From NCBI GenBank assembly GCA_028690885.1, contig JAQVAJ010000126.1:1-5462 (forward strand): a DNA stretch of 5,462 nucleotides. Direction: 5' to 3'. The stretch's first letter is position 1, and each line of letters opens with the position of its first letter. The notes beneath the pieces were generated by a model. That model was not told the origin of the DNA and ran no database searches. It saw only the letters and a list, made by a program, of their open reading frames with translations. This document shows positions 1-5,462 of the stretch, piece after piece. The translations under genes were made by a program, and so were the position numbers. The stretch comes from Clostridia bacterium. Lineage in GTDB: Bacteria; Bacillota; Clostridia; DUPQ01.

Positions 1-816
1 GGACTTCCGATCAAGAATACGGATATTTATATACTTGATGAAAACCATCATATTGTTTCGGATGGCACTGTTGGGGAAATTGCAATTTCAGGTCAAGGAT
101 TGTCACTGGGCTATGTGAACCTTGAAACAGAGACAAAAGAAAAGTTTATTTTTCTGCCAGAGGCTAATAAGAAAGTTTATCTTACAGGTGATCTTGGTAG
201 TATTTCCAAGGACCATTTTCTACACTATGTAGGTCGTGTTGACAACCAGATTAAATTACGCGGGTACAGAATTGAACTTGAAGAAATTGAAACTGTTTTA
301 AATGGATTTGATACAATCGAACAGGCTGTTGTAACAGTGGAAGAAGGAAAGCAAGCCAATAGATTAATAGCTTTTTATGTCGCACAAAAAGATGTGGACA
401 GGCAACAGTTAACAGATTGGCTTAAATCCAGACTGCCTGATTATATGTTGCCCGCTTGTTATATCCGTATAACTCAGTTTCCGTTGACATTAAACGGCAA
501 GATTGACAGGAAGCAGTTGCGGGTAAACGACCTACTGCCTCAAACAAACGAACCCGATCTGTTAGTTGAGGAAAATTCTGAGGTTGCGAGCAAGGTTATT
601 TCGCTTATATCAGAAATGACAAATGTCAAAAACAATAGTATCACATGTAAGACTACATTGACAGAACTGGGTATTGATTCTATAACATTTATTAAATTGA
701 TAGTCAATTTAGAAGAAATGTTCGGTTTTGAATTTAATGATCAGATGCTACTGTTTACTGCGTTTCCAAATATACAAACAATGATTGATTACGTAGAAGA
801 AAACATAGCATTATGA
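1..816 (+). CDS. NRPS adenylation domain (C-terminal part) plus carrier domain, 5' truncated by window edge
   Basis: The reading frame is open from base 1, giving 271 visible residues; the true start lies upstream. The fragment begins just after core motif A5 (GLPIKNT, then YILDEN) and continues with A6 (GEIAISGQGLSLGY, residues 25-38), A7 (YLTGD, Asp64), A8 (starting GRVDNQIKLRG, from residue 78) and A10 (PLTLNGKIDR, catalytic Lys167). It closely resembles the C-terminal half of GrsA-type amino-acid adenylation domains. A carrier domain follows, with LGIDSI and the phosphopantetheine-accepting Ser227 (codon 679-681). The protein ends about 44 residues later, so no condensation, reductase or thioesterase domain follows. 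The family activates an acid as acyl-AMP and loads it on the carrier thiol. The specificity pocket lies upstream, so the substrate is unknown. The carrier signature lacks the GG of typical peptidyl carriers and looks more like an acyl carrier. Its stop overlaps the next gene's start (ATGA). Confidence 0.93.
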   Translation, partial: GLPIKNTDIYILDENHHIVSDGTVGEIAISGQGLSLGYVNLETETKEKFIFLPEANKKVYLTGDLGSISKDHFLHYVGRVDNQIKLRGYRIELEEIETVLNGFDTIEQAVVTVEEGKQANRLIAFYVAQKDVDRQQLTDWLKSRLPDYMLPACYIRITQFPLTLNGKIDRKQLRVNDLLPQTNEPDLLVEENSEVASKVISLISEMTNVKNNSITCKTTLTELGIDSITFIKLIVNLEEMFGFEFNDQMLLFTAFPNIQTMIDYVEENIAL

Positions 817-1472
817 TTGAAGTATATATACTTGAAGCGGAAACGAATACAACAGATAACACTAGCTTCAAAAATCTACTGCGCTGTATTTCTGATGATA
901 AATTAAACAAAATAACAAATATGCGAAATGATATGGATAAAAAGCTAACCGTATTTGCTGATATTTTAATTCGCATCGTGGCGAGCCAAAGAATTTTTCT
1001 GTCTAACCGTAATTTGTTTTTCCAGAAAGATTTGTATGGGAAGCCGTATTTATTATCCTATCCAGACTTTCAGTATAATATATCGCATACGCGAAACGCA
1101 GTTGCTGTAACGTTTTCAAACAAACCGATTGGAATTGATATTGAAAAAATCCGTCAGCCTGATCAACAAATAGTCAAACGTTTTTTTACACCAGATGAAA
1201 ATAGGTATATAATGCAATCAAACAATTTTGCAGTGCGTTTTTTTGAGATATGGACAAAAAAAGAAGCTCATATAAAACATGACGGGCGAGGTCTTTCAAT
1301 ACCTCTGGATTCGTTTAGTGTACTTGTGAACAGGGAGAAATATTATACATATAAATTTAAAGATTATATCGTAGCATTATATAGAGAAAATTTATACGAT
1401 AAAATAACAGTTCGCCACTTGGAGGAAGATGATTTGTATAAACAGGCAAAATTACTTGATTATCTTAGTTGA
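813..1472 (+). CDS. Sfp-type 4'-phosphopantetheinyl transferase (first copy)
   Basis: This 219-residue protein transfers phosphopantetheine from CoA to the conserved serine of carrier domains, presumably including the one encoded just upstream. Family motifs appear in order: YGKPYL (75-80), FNISH-like YNISH with His92, the Mg-binding pair in GIDIE (Asp109, Glu111), and WTKKEAHIK (Glu151, Lys155) followed by GRGLSIPLDSFSV. Length and motif spacing match B. subtilis Sfp almost residue for residue. Compared with Sfp, the segment before the middle is divergent: VFADILIR stands where Sfp has LLGDVLVR. The ATG at 813 overlaps the upstream stop by ATGA and has only a weak GAAGAA ribosome-binding site, which suggests translational coupling to the NRPS gene. 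The catalytic residues are all present, so it should be active. Its exact carrier preference is unknown. Confidence 0.93.
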   Translation: MIEVYILEAETNTTDNTSFKNLLRCISDDKLNKITNMRNDMDKKLTVFADILIRIVASQRIFLSNRNLFFQKDLYGKPYLLSYPDFQYNISHTRNAVAVTFSNKPIGIDIEKIRQPDQQIVKRFFTPDENRYIMQSNNFAVRFFEIWTKKEAHIKHDGRGLSIPLDSFSVLVNREKYYTYKFKDYIVALYRENLYDKITVRHLEEDDLYKQAKLLDYLS

Positions 1473-1474
1473 AT

Positions 1475-1479
1475 AGGAG
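1475..1479 (+). promoter_or_regulatory. Ribosome-binding site that sets the accD-like start
   Basis: AGGAG lies 7 bases before the ATG at 1487. The frame also offers an upstream TTG at 1469, but that TTG precedes the Shine-Dalgarno sequence, has none of its own, and would add six residues with no family similarity. The ATG at 1487 is therefore chosen. Confidence 0.8.
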
Positions 1480-1486
1480 TAGTTAC

Positions 1487-2164
1487 ATGTGGGACATTCT
1501 TGATGAAGGATCGAATAAAGAATTGTTTATGTTGCGTAACGGTAACGTATATTATTTATCTGATAAGCCCCAGGATGAACAAGAAAATGCAGTCCGAGTT
1601 ATCAAAGGAAAAATTAATTCCTACAACATTCTTTTACTCTGCTTAGACAAGGCTGTAAATATGGGGACAATGGGCATATTGGAAGGTGAAAAAATATCAT
1701 TGGCATTTGACTACGCTATGGATAATATTTTGCCGATTATCTCGATTGTAGCTTCTGGCGGCGTTAGGGTTAATGAAGGGACAACAGCGCTGATGCAAAT
1801 GGTGAAAACTGCTGCTGCTGCTAAAAAATACAGTGACAACGGTATGCTGCACATAGCTGTAATAACTAATCCTACTTTAGGCGGTGTCAGTGCAAGCTTT
1901 ATATCCTTGGCTGATATTATTATTGCAGAACCGGGCGTAATTTTTGGTTTTACAGGGAAACGTATTATTCAAGAAACGACACATGAAGAGCTTCCGGATG
2001 ATTTTCAAACGGCGGAATATGCCAAACGTCATGGAATGGTAGATATCATCGCAGACATGAAAGACATAAAGTACACATTGGCAGAATTATTGAGATTTCA
2101 CAGAAAAATATGTACAAATAAGGATAAAATAAATGATGTACAGTTTAGAAATATTAAATCATAA
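1487..2164 (+). CDS. accD: Acetyl-CoA carboxylase carboxyltransferase beta-subunit-like protein lacking the zinc ribbon
   Basis: This 225-residue protein has the crotonase-like fold of AccD, which with AccA transfers carboxyl from carboxybiotin to acetyl-CoA to give malonyl-CoA. Visible hallmarks are LDEGS (5-9), NMGTMGILEGEK (58-69, matching AccD's MGGSMGSVVGEK), the SGGVR oxyanion-type motif (90-94), ALMQM, NPTLGGVSASF (128-138), IIIAEP, and GFTGKRIIQ (154-162). E. coli AccD has 304 residues with a four-cysteine zinc ribbon before LDEGS. Here LDEGS is at residue 5, so the ribbon is absent, and no CxxC pair occurs anywhere. The usual YKDRL segment is also degenerate, and SGGARM reads SGGVRV. 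The 3' end overlaps the accA-like gene by 32 bases. This looks like a specialised paralogue inside a biosynthetic cluster, not the housekeeping copy. Whether it carboxylates acetyl-CoA or another acyl thioester is unknown. Confidence 0.88.
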   Translation: MWDILDEGSNKELFMLRNGNVYYLSDKPQDEQENAVRVIKGKINSYNILLLCLDKAVNMGTMGILEGEKISLAFDYAMDNILPIISIVASGGVRVNEGTTALMQMVKTAAAAKKYSDNGMLHIAVITNPTLGGVSASFISLADIIIAEPGVIFGFTGKRIIQETTHEELPDDFQTAEYAKRHGMVDIIADMKDIKYTLAELLRFHRKICTNKDKINDVQFRNIKS

Positions 2165-2918
2165 TAGGCGTCCAAATGCGTTAGATTATATTCGTTATAT
2201 CTTTCCCGACTTTATGGAGCTAAGTGGTGATAGGCTGTTTGGTGATGATCAAGCGATTCTTGGTGGATTGGCATCAATTAATACATTGCCTGTTACGGTT
2301 ATCGCACAGGTTCGAGGAAAGAATTTAAATGAAATGTTATCGCATAATTTTTCTATGGCAAAACCTGAAGGATTTAGAAAAGCGCTTAGACTGATAAAAC
2401 AGGCAGAAAAATTCAACAGACCTGTTATTAATTTTGTCGATACGCTTGGTGCATATCCAGGTATAGAAGCAGAAGAAAGAGGCCAATCTCAAGCAATTGC
2501 CAATATGATAGCAGAGGCTGTATTTTTAAAATCACCGATTATTTCAGTTATTATTGGGCATGGTGGTAGCGGGGGGGCTCTGGCGTTATGCGTGGCAAAT
2601 CAAATTGCAATATTAGAGCATGCGGTTTTAAGTGCAATTTCGCCTAAAGCCTGTGCGAAAATACTTTGGAAAGATGCATCCAGAGATAAAGAAGCAACAG
2701 TGATTCTTAAAATGACAGCGAATGATTTGTATGAACAAGGAAATGTCGATGTTATTTTGAAGGAACCATCTGGTGGGGCACATAACGACCCTAGACAAAT
2801 GGCAGACACAATCCGTAATTTTATCGAATCTGCGCTTTCTAATTATCAGAATATTTCGCCGGATCAAATTGTGCAAGAACGTTATCAAAAATATAGAAAA
2901 GGTATCTCTATAAACTGA
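2133..2918 (+). CDS. accA: Acetyl-CoA carboxylase carboxyltransferase alpha-subunit-like protein
   Basis: This 261-residue protein is the partner of the upstream AccD-like subunit; the family works as an alpha2-beta2 carboxyltransferase. AccA signatures run through it: RPNALDYI (13-20), ELSGDRLFGDDQAI (29-42), PEGFRKALRLIKQAEKFNRP (78-97), DTLGAYPG (103-110), EERGQSQAIA, GGSGGALAL (144-152), LEH (161-163), ILWKD and GGAHND. It lacks the roughly 60-residue helical N-terminus of E. coli and Bacillus AccA; short versions of about 255 residues are known, for example in streptococci. The loop normally reading GEGGSGGALALG is GHGGSGGALALC here (His143, Cys153), and ISPEG is ISPKA. AAGGA-type spacing (AAGGA at 2120-2124, 8 bases before ATG) supports the first of two adjacent ATG codons. 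The start lies 32 bases inside the accD-like gene, consistent with coupled 1:1 synthesis. No biotin carboxylase or biotin carrier gene is nearby. Confidence 0.9.
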   Translation: MMYSLEILNHNRRPNALDYIRYIFPDFMELSGDRLFGDDQAILGGLASINTLPVTVIAQVRGKNLNEMLSHNFSMAKPEGFRKALRLIKQAEKFNRPVINFVDTLGAYPGIEAEERGQSQAIANMIAEAVFLKSPIISVIIGHGGSGGALALCVANQIAILEHAVLSAISPKACAKILWKDASRDKEATVILKMTANDLYEQGNVDVILKEPSGGAHNDPRQMADTIRNFIESALSNYQNISPDQIVQERYQKYRKGISIN

Positions 2919-2920
2919 AT

Positions 2921-2972
2921 CCTTTACAAAATGCATTCGCATCGCCATAACCTGATGGCAAAAATGCAAAGG
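2921..2972 (+). repeat. Nested inverted repeat in the accA-PPTase spacer
   Basis: Three short arms face each other in the spacer: CCTT at 2921-2924 with AAGG at 2969-2972, TGCATT at 2932-2937 with AATGCA at 2963-2968, and GCCAT at 2944-2948 with ATGGC at 2955-2959 around a 6-base loop. The arms are separated by unpaired bases. The T-rich stretch (about 2988-3005) is not directly attached, so it is not a textbook terminator. It may be a weak attenuator or RNA-processing hairpin that separates expression of the second PPTase from the genes upstream. Confidence 0.3.
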
Positions 2973-3006
2973 AATAGCACCGATAACTTTTATTATAATT
3001 TTTTAT

Positions 3007-3011
3007 AGGAG
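3007..3011 (+). promoter_or_regulatory. Ribosome-binding site of the second PPTase
   Basis: AGGAG ends 8 bases before the ATG at 3020. The in-frame GTG at 3011 overlaps this site, so it cannot be the initiator; the gene therefore starts at 3020. Confidence 0.8.
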
Positions 3012-3019
3012 TGTCATGT

Positions 3020-3661
3020 ATGTTTGAGGTTGTCATTCTCACCATAATACCAGAGCTCGCGCAAAATGAGTTTGACGCCTTGCTACCTCTTGTATCCCCG
3101 GAAAAGCAAGAACGAATAAGAAAATTCCACTTCTTCCGGGATGCGCAAAATTGTCTGTTAGGTGATATTTTAGTTCGGACTGTAATTTGCCGAACTACAG
3201 GACTTAGTAATAAACAACTTGAATTTTCCATGAATGAATATGGCAAACCGTTTTTGATGAACACTCATCATATTCACTTCAACATTTCTCATGCAGGTCA
3301 TTATATCGCTTGTGCCGTTTCAGACGAACCTGTCGGAATAGATATCGAATTCATAAAGCCTGTCGATCTGAAAATAGCAGAAAGATTTTTCTCATCAGAT
3401 GAAACAGCATATATAATGGCTGACAAGCAGATATATCGTTTTTATGAAGTCTGGACTAAGAAAGAGAGCCGGATAAAATGGGAAGGTGAAGGCCTACATA
3501 AACCATTGCCTTCTTTCAGTGTTTTTGAGCCAAATAATCATCTTACCTATCAGATAGCTTTTCAAAACAACGAAGCCATTTGCCATGTCTGTTCAACAAA
3601 ACCAATAATGTTGTCAGTAAGTGTTTTGAATACAGCTATGTTTTTACAAAGCATCGATTGA
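3020..3661 (+). CDS. Sfp-type 4'-phosphopantetheinyl transferase (second copy)
   Basis: This 213-residue protein is an intact Sfp-family PPTase, again acting on carrier-domain serines with CoA as donor. Motifs: LLGDILVR (47-54), YGKPFL (74-79), HFNISHAGHY (86-95, His91), GIDIE (Asp108, Glu110), RFYEVWTKKESRIK (140-153, Glu149, Lys153) and GEGLHKPLPSFSVF. It is closer to B. subtilis Sfp than the copy at 813-1472, particularly in the LLGD region. The two copies are clearly divergent, so they are not a recent duplication. It sits 101 bases after the accA-like stop with its own strong ribosome-binding site, so it may be expressed separately from the tightly overlapped genes upstream. Its end is only about 20 bases from a decayed recombinase, close to a rearrangement junction, but the C-terminus has roughly normal family length. 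Confidence 0.93.
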   Translation: MFEVVILTIIPELAQNEFDALLPLVSPEKQERIRKFHFFRDAQNCLLGDILVRTVICRTTGLSNKQLEFSMNEYGKPFLMNTHHIHFNISHAGHYIACAVSDEPVGIDIEFIKPVDLKIAERFFSSDETAYIMADKQIYRFYEVWTKKESRIKWEGEGLHKPLPSFSVFEPNNHLTYQIAFQNNEAICHVCSTKPIMLSVSVLNTAMFLQSID

Positions 3662-3680
3662 TAATCGAAAACTACTGTGA

Positions 3681-3893
3681 AAGTTCCAGCACACTACCGT
3701 TACATTGTTGTACAAACATTAACATGTGGATATCAGAGCATTAAAAGAAATCCTAGGTCACGAATCTTTGAGCACAACGCAAATTTACACCTGTCTTAAA
3801 GATCAGCAGCTATAAATAGCAGTTGATATAAACCCGCTAGCGAGAATGGTAAACCGAAGACAGCAGGAGCTAATTTTAGTTAAAAATAAATAA
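3681..3893 (+). pseudogene. Decayed C-terminal remnant of a XerC/XerD-like tyrosine recombinase
   Basis: One frame reads KFQHTTVTLLYKH, a TAA stop (3720-3722), then HVDIRALKEILGHESLSTT, QIYTCLKDQQL, a second TAA (3813-3815), then IAVDINPLARM and on to a TAA at 3891-3893. This is the end of a phage-integrase-family recombinase: HKLRHTT box, GHxSLxTT box with catalytic His (3759-3761), and the nucleophilic Tyr in QIYT (3786-3788). The catalytic Arg of the HxLRH box is Gln here (CAG at 3687-3689, one base from CGG). The N-terminal two thirds are missing, cut off just after the PPTase stop. With two stops, a lost Arg and 5' truncation, it cannot be functional. It is a scar of a former mobile or integrated element. 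Its own stop sits directly against the metK ribosome-binding site. Confidence 0.85.
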
Positions 3894-3896
3894 GGA
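3892..3896 (+). promoter_or_regulatory. Ribosome-binding site that sets the metK start
   Basis: AAGGA lies 8 bases before the ATG at 3905. The in-frame ATG at 3896 overlaps this site and adds only three residues, so 3905 (protein start MNQLLFTSESVTEGHPDK) is preferred; this matches the usual MetK N-terminus. Confidence 0.75.
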
Positions 3897-3904
3897 TGAT
3901 AACA

Positions 3905-5089
3905 ATGAATCAATTACTTTTCACATCAGAATCGGTTACAGAAGGACATCCTGACAAGGTTTGCGATCAGGTTTCTGACACAATCTTAGATGCAGTTCTT
4001 GAACAAGACCCTTATGGTCGTGTAGCTTGCGAAACATTTTGTACTACAGGACAAATAAACGTGATGGGAGAAATCAGCACATCATGTTATGTAGATATTC
4101 CCAAGATAGTTCGCAATGTATTAAAAGAGATCGGTTATGATAGTCCCAATCAAGGTTTTGATGGCAACACCTGTGCTGTCAATACTTCTATTGACGAACA
4201 ATCGCCGGACATCGCTTTGGGAGTGGACCAATCCAAAGAAAATAAATCCGGATCAAAAACAGAAGAAGATTTACATGGTGCCGGTGATCAGGGCATGATG
4301 TTCGGGTATGCTTGTGATGAAACACCCGAATTGATGCCGCTACCGATTTCGCTCGCGCATAAATTAGCAAAACAGCTTGCGAAAGTGCGGAGATCCTGTG
4401 ATTTACCCTATCTGCGTCCTGATGGTAAAACACAAGTGACAGTGGAATATGAGGATGGCATTCCAAAACGAATAGACACTATCATCGTATCAGCGCAGCA
4501 TCAACCAGACATAGATATGGATATGTTGAGTAAAGACATCATCGAAAAAGTCATAACACCGATTGTCCCTAAGGATATGATGGATACAAACACCAAAATA
4601 CATATCAATCCCACCGGTCGATTTGTAGTTGGCGGTCCACAGGGAGATACCGGACTTACCGGACGCAAAATTATTGTCGATACATATGGCGGCTATGCTA
4701 GACATGGCGGTGGCGCTTTTTCAGGGAAAGACCCAACCAAGGTAGACAGAAGTGCCACATATGCGGCACGTTACGTTGCAAAAAACATTGTAGCCGCTGG
4801 ATTGGCGAAAAAATGTGAAGTTCAGATCGCTTACGCTATAGGAATTGCCCGTCCGGTTTCTGTTATGGTAGATACATTTGGCACAGGGAAATACCCAAAC
4901 GGAGAAATCACAAAAGCGGTTCAGGAATTATTCGATCTTCGTCCTGCTGCAATTATTAAAAAGCTGGATCTACGGAAACCGATTTATAAAGCTCTTGCTT
5001 CATATGGCCATATGGGACGGGAAGATTTGGAGGTGTTATGGGAAAAGACAGATATGGTGGACAAGCTAAAAGAATATTTTTTGACATAA
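3905..5089 (+). CDS. metK: S-adenosylmethionine synthetase (methionine adenosyltransferase)
   Basis: This complete 394-residue cytosolic enzyme makes SAM from methionine and ATP, releasing phosphate and pyrophosphate; the family acts as a tetramer. Signatures are intact: FTSESVTEGHPDK (6-18, ATP-binding His15), GAGDQGMMFGYA (125-136), HINPTGRFVVGGPQGDTGLT (233-252), GRKIIVDTYGG (253-263) and the GGGAFSGKDPTKVDRSA P-loop-like motif (268-284). Length is normal and there is no frameshift. It follows a recombinase remnant with its ribosome-binding site overlapping the remnant's stop codon. No S-box (SAM-I) or other recognisable SAM riboswitch, and no convincing promoter, is seen in the 243 bases between the PPTase and metK. 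It may supply SAM to methyltransferases of the adjacent cluster, or may be the ordinary chromosomal copy just beyond the cluster edge; the window cannot decide. No clear intrinsic terminator follows. Confidence 0.97.
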   Translation: MNQLLFTSESVTEGHPDKVCDQVSDTILDAVLEQDPYGRVACETFCTTGQINVMGEISTSCYVDIPKIVRNVLKEIGYDSPNQGFDGNTCAVNTSIDEQSPDIALGVDQSKENKSGSKTEEDLHGAGDQGMMFGYACDETPELMPLPISLAHKLAKQLAKVRRSCDLPYLRPDGKTQVTVEYEDGIPKRIDTIIVSAQHQPDIDMDMLSKDIIEKVITPIVPKDMMDTNTKIHINPTGRFVVGGPQGDTGLTGRKIIVDTYGGYARHGGGAFSGKDPTKVDRSATYAARYVAKNIVAAGLAKKCEVQIAYAIGIARPVSVMVDTFGTGKYPNGEITKAVQELFDLRPAAIIKKLDLRKPIYKALASYGHMGREDLEVLWEKTDMVDKLKEYFLT

Positions 5090-5102
5090 GGAATGTAAAA
5101 CC

Positions 5103-5147
5103 ATGTTTAAACATCGATTTGAAACAGATTTTATTGAAGAAAAGTAA
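5103..5147 (+). other. 14-codon ORF after metK, possibly the start of a decayed gene
   Basis: ATG at 5103 is preceded by AAGGA (5088-5092, overlapping the metK stop) at a spacing of 10 bases, and encodes MFKHRFETDFIEEK before TAA. The same frame then continues to about 5370 with further stops at 5166, 5232 and 5250, and with stretches such as INTIIGYENFNINDDRID between them. This could be a gene broken by several nonsense mutations, or chance in AT-rich DNA. No family is recognised. Confidence 0.25.
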
Positions 5148-5462
5148 ATGTCTGAGGATGTTTATTAAGGAATAAACACAATTATAGGATATGAAAATTT
5201 CAATATAAATGATGATAGAATTGATTGTACATAGATCAAAACAATTGCCTAAGTAAAAAAGGTATGTGTGTTGGCTAATCTGGACAGCGGTTCAATAAAT
5301 AAAGATATAGCAATCACCTTTTATATATTTTATTTAGAAAGACTAACTATTAAAAGTCAAGACCTAAATTGAACCTTTTTGAATAAATTGCAGAAGTGCA
5401 TTTTAGATAAAACTGAACCTTGATAATTGCATGACAAATAAAGCACCGAAAAGGAGTTGCTC
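5148..5462. other. AT-rich region without an intact gene
   Basis: No ORF with a plausible ribosome-binding site and family similarity is seen on either strand. The stretch contains the possible decayed frame continuing from 5103 and the direct repeat at 5370-5431. It may be an intergenic boundary or the untranslated leader of a gene beyond the window's right edge. Confidence 0.5.
5370..5431 (+). repeat. Imperfect direct repeat (two units, 44-base period)
   Basis: TGAACCTTTTTGAATAAATTGC at 5370-5391 recurs in shortened form as TGAACCTTGATAATTGCA at 5414-5431. The units share TGAACCTT and a GA-TAA-TTGCA tail and differ by small insertions. The second unit resembles the boxA-like stretch seen near rRNA spacers in clostridia, and is followed by AAAGCACC and GGAGTTGCT, which could begin a hairpin cut by the window edge. 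Function is unknown. Confidence 0.4.

Noticed and set aside
1469..1486. TTG start six codons upstream for the accD-like gene
   Set aside because: It precedes the AGGAG site that serves ATG 1487, has no ribosome-binding site of its own, and adds residues with no family match.
1487..2918. Malonate decarboxylase MdcD/MdcE pair
   Set aside because: MdcD also lacks a zinc ribbon, but the sequence motifs (GKRIIQ, SGDRLFGDDQAI, PEGFRKALRLIKQAEKF) match AccD/AccA much better, and no other mdc gene is nearby.
2994..2999. TATAAT as a -10 promoter box for the second PPTase
   Set aside because: No credible -35 hexamer lies 16-18 bases upstream, and the expected transcript start would fall on the ribosome-binding site.
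2600..3264. Minus-strand open frames opposite accA and the second PPTase
   Set aside because: They lie antisense to genes with clear family motifs, and show no domain of their own; they are shadow frames.
3835..3842. CGCTAGCG palindrome as an operator before metK
   Set aside because: It is a single 8-base palindrome within the recombinase remnant's coding frame, with no promoter beside it.
4878..5069. Additional plus-strand frame inside metK
   Set aside because: It is an out-of-frame shadow wholly within the conserved metK coding sequence.
5385..5404. Intrinsic terminator around TGCA-GAAG-TGCA followed by TTTT
   Set aside because: The stem is four base pairs plus a mismatch and A-T pairs, too weak for a confident terminator.

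Overview
The window is a 5' fragment-to-spacer slice of a specialised-metabolite gene cluster in a low-GC Gram-positive bacterium (Bacillota, most likely Clostridia). The basis for this is AT-rich coding sequence, strong AGGAG/AAGGA ribosome-binding sites, separate AccD and AccA carboxyltransferase subunits of Firmicute type, and a Firmicute-like MetK. All recognisable genes lie on the + strand.

Layout. (1) 1-816: the 3' end of a nonribosomal peptide synthetase (NRPS) adenylation domain followed by one carrier domain, then a stop with no thioesterase. (2) 813-1472: an Sfp-type 4'-phosphopantetheinyl transferase (PPTase), overlapping the NRPS gene by ATGA. (3) 1487-2164 and 2133-2918: two overlapping genes for an acetyl-CoA carboxylase carboxyltransferase pair, AccD-like then AccA-like. 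The AccD-like protein starts where the zinc ribbon of normal AccD has already ended. (4) 2919-3019: a spacer with a nested inverted repeat. (5) 3020-3661: a second, different and intact Sfp-type PPTase. (6) 3681-3893: the decayed C-terminal remnant of a XerC/D-like tyrosine recombinase, with two in-frame stops. (7) 3905-5089: a complete S-adenosylmethionine synthetase, metK, with no recognisable SAM riboswitch in front. (8) 5090-5462: 373 bases without an intact gene, holding a 14-codon ORF with a ribosome-binding site, a possibly decayed reading frame, and an imperfect direct repeat at the right edge.

How the parts may work together (inference). The PPTases convert carrier domains to the holo form. 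The adenylation domain loads an amino or aryl acid onto its carrier. The dedicated carboxyltransferase pair may supply malonyl-CoA for a polyketide or fatty-acyl part of the product, or may act as an insensitive carboxylase copy for self-protection. MetK could feed SAM-dependent tailoring, or could be a chromosomal neighbour beyond the cluster edge. The recombinase scar between the second PPTase and metK marks a likely junction of past DNA rearrangement. No condensation, ketosynthase or thioesterase domain, biotin carboxylase or biotin carrier gene is visible here, so the product cannot be named.
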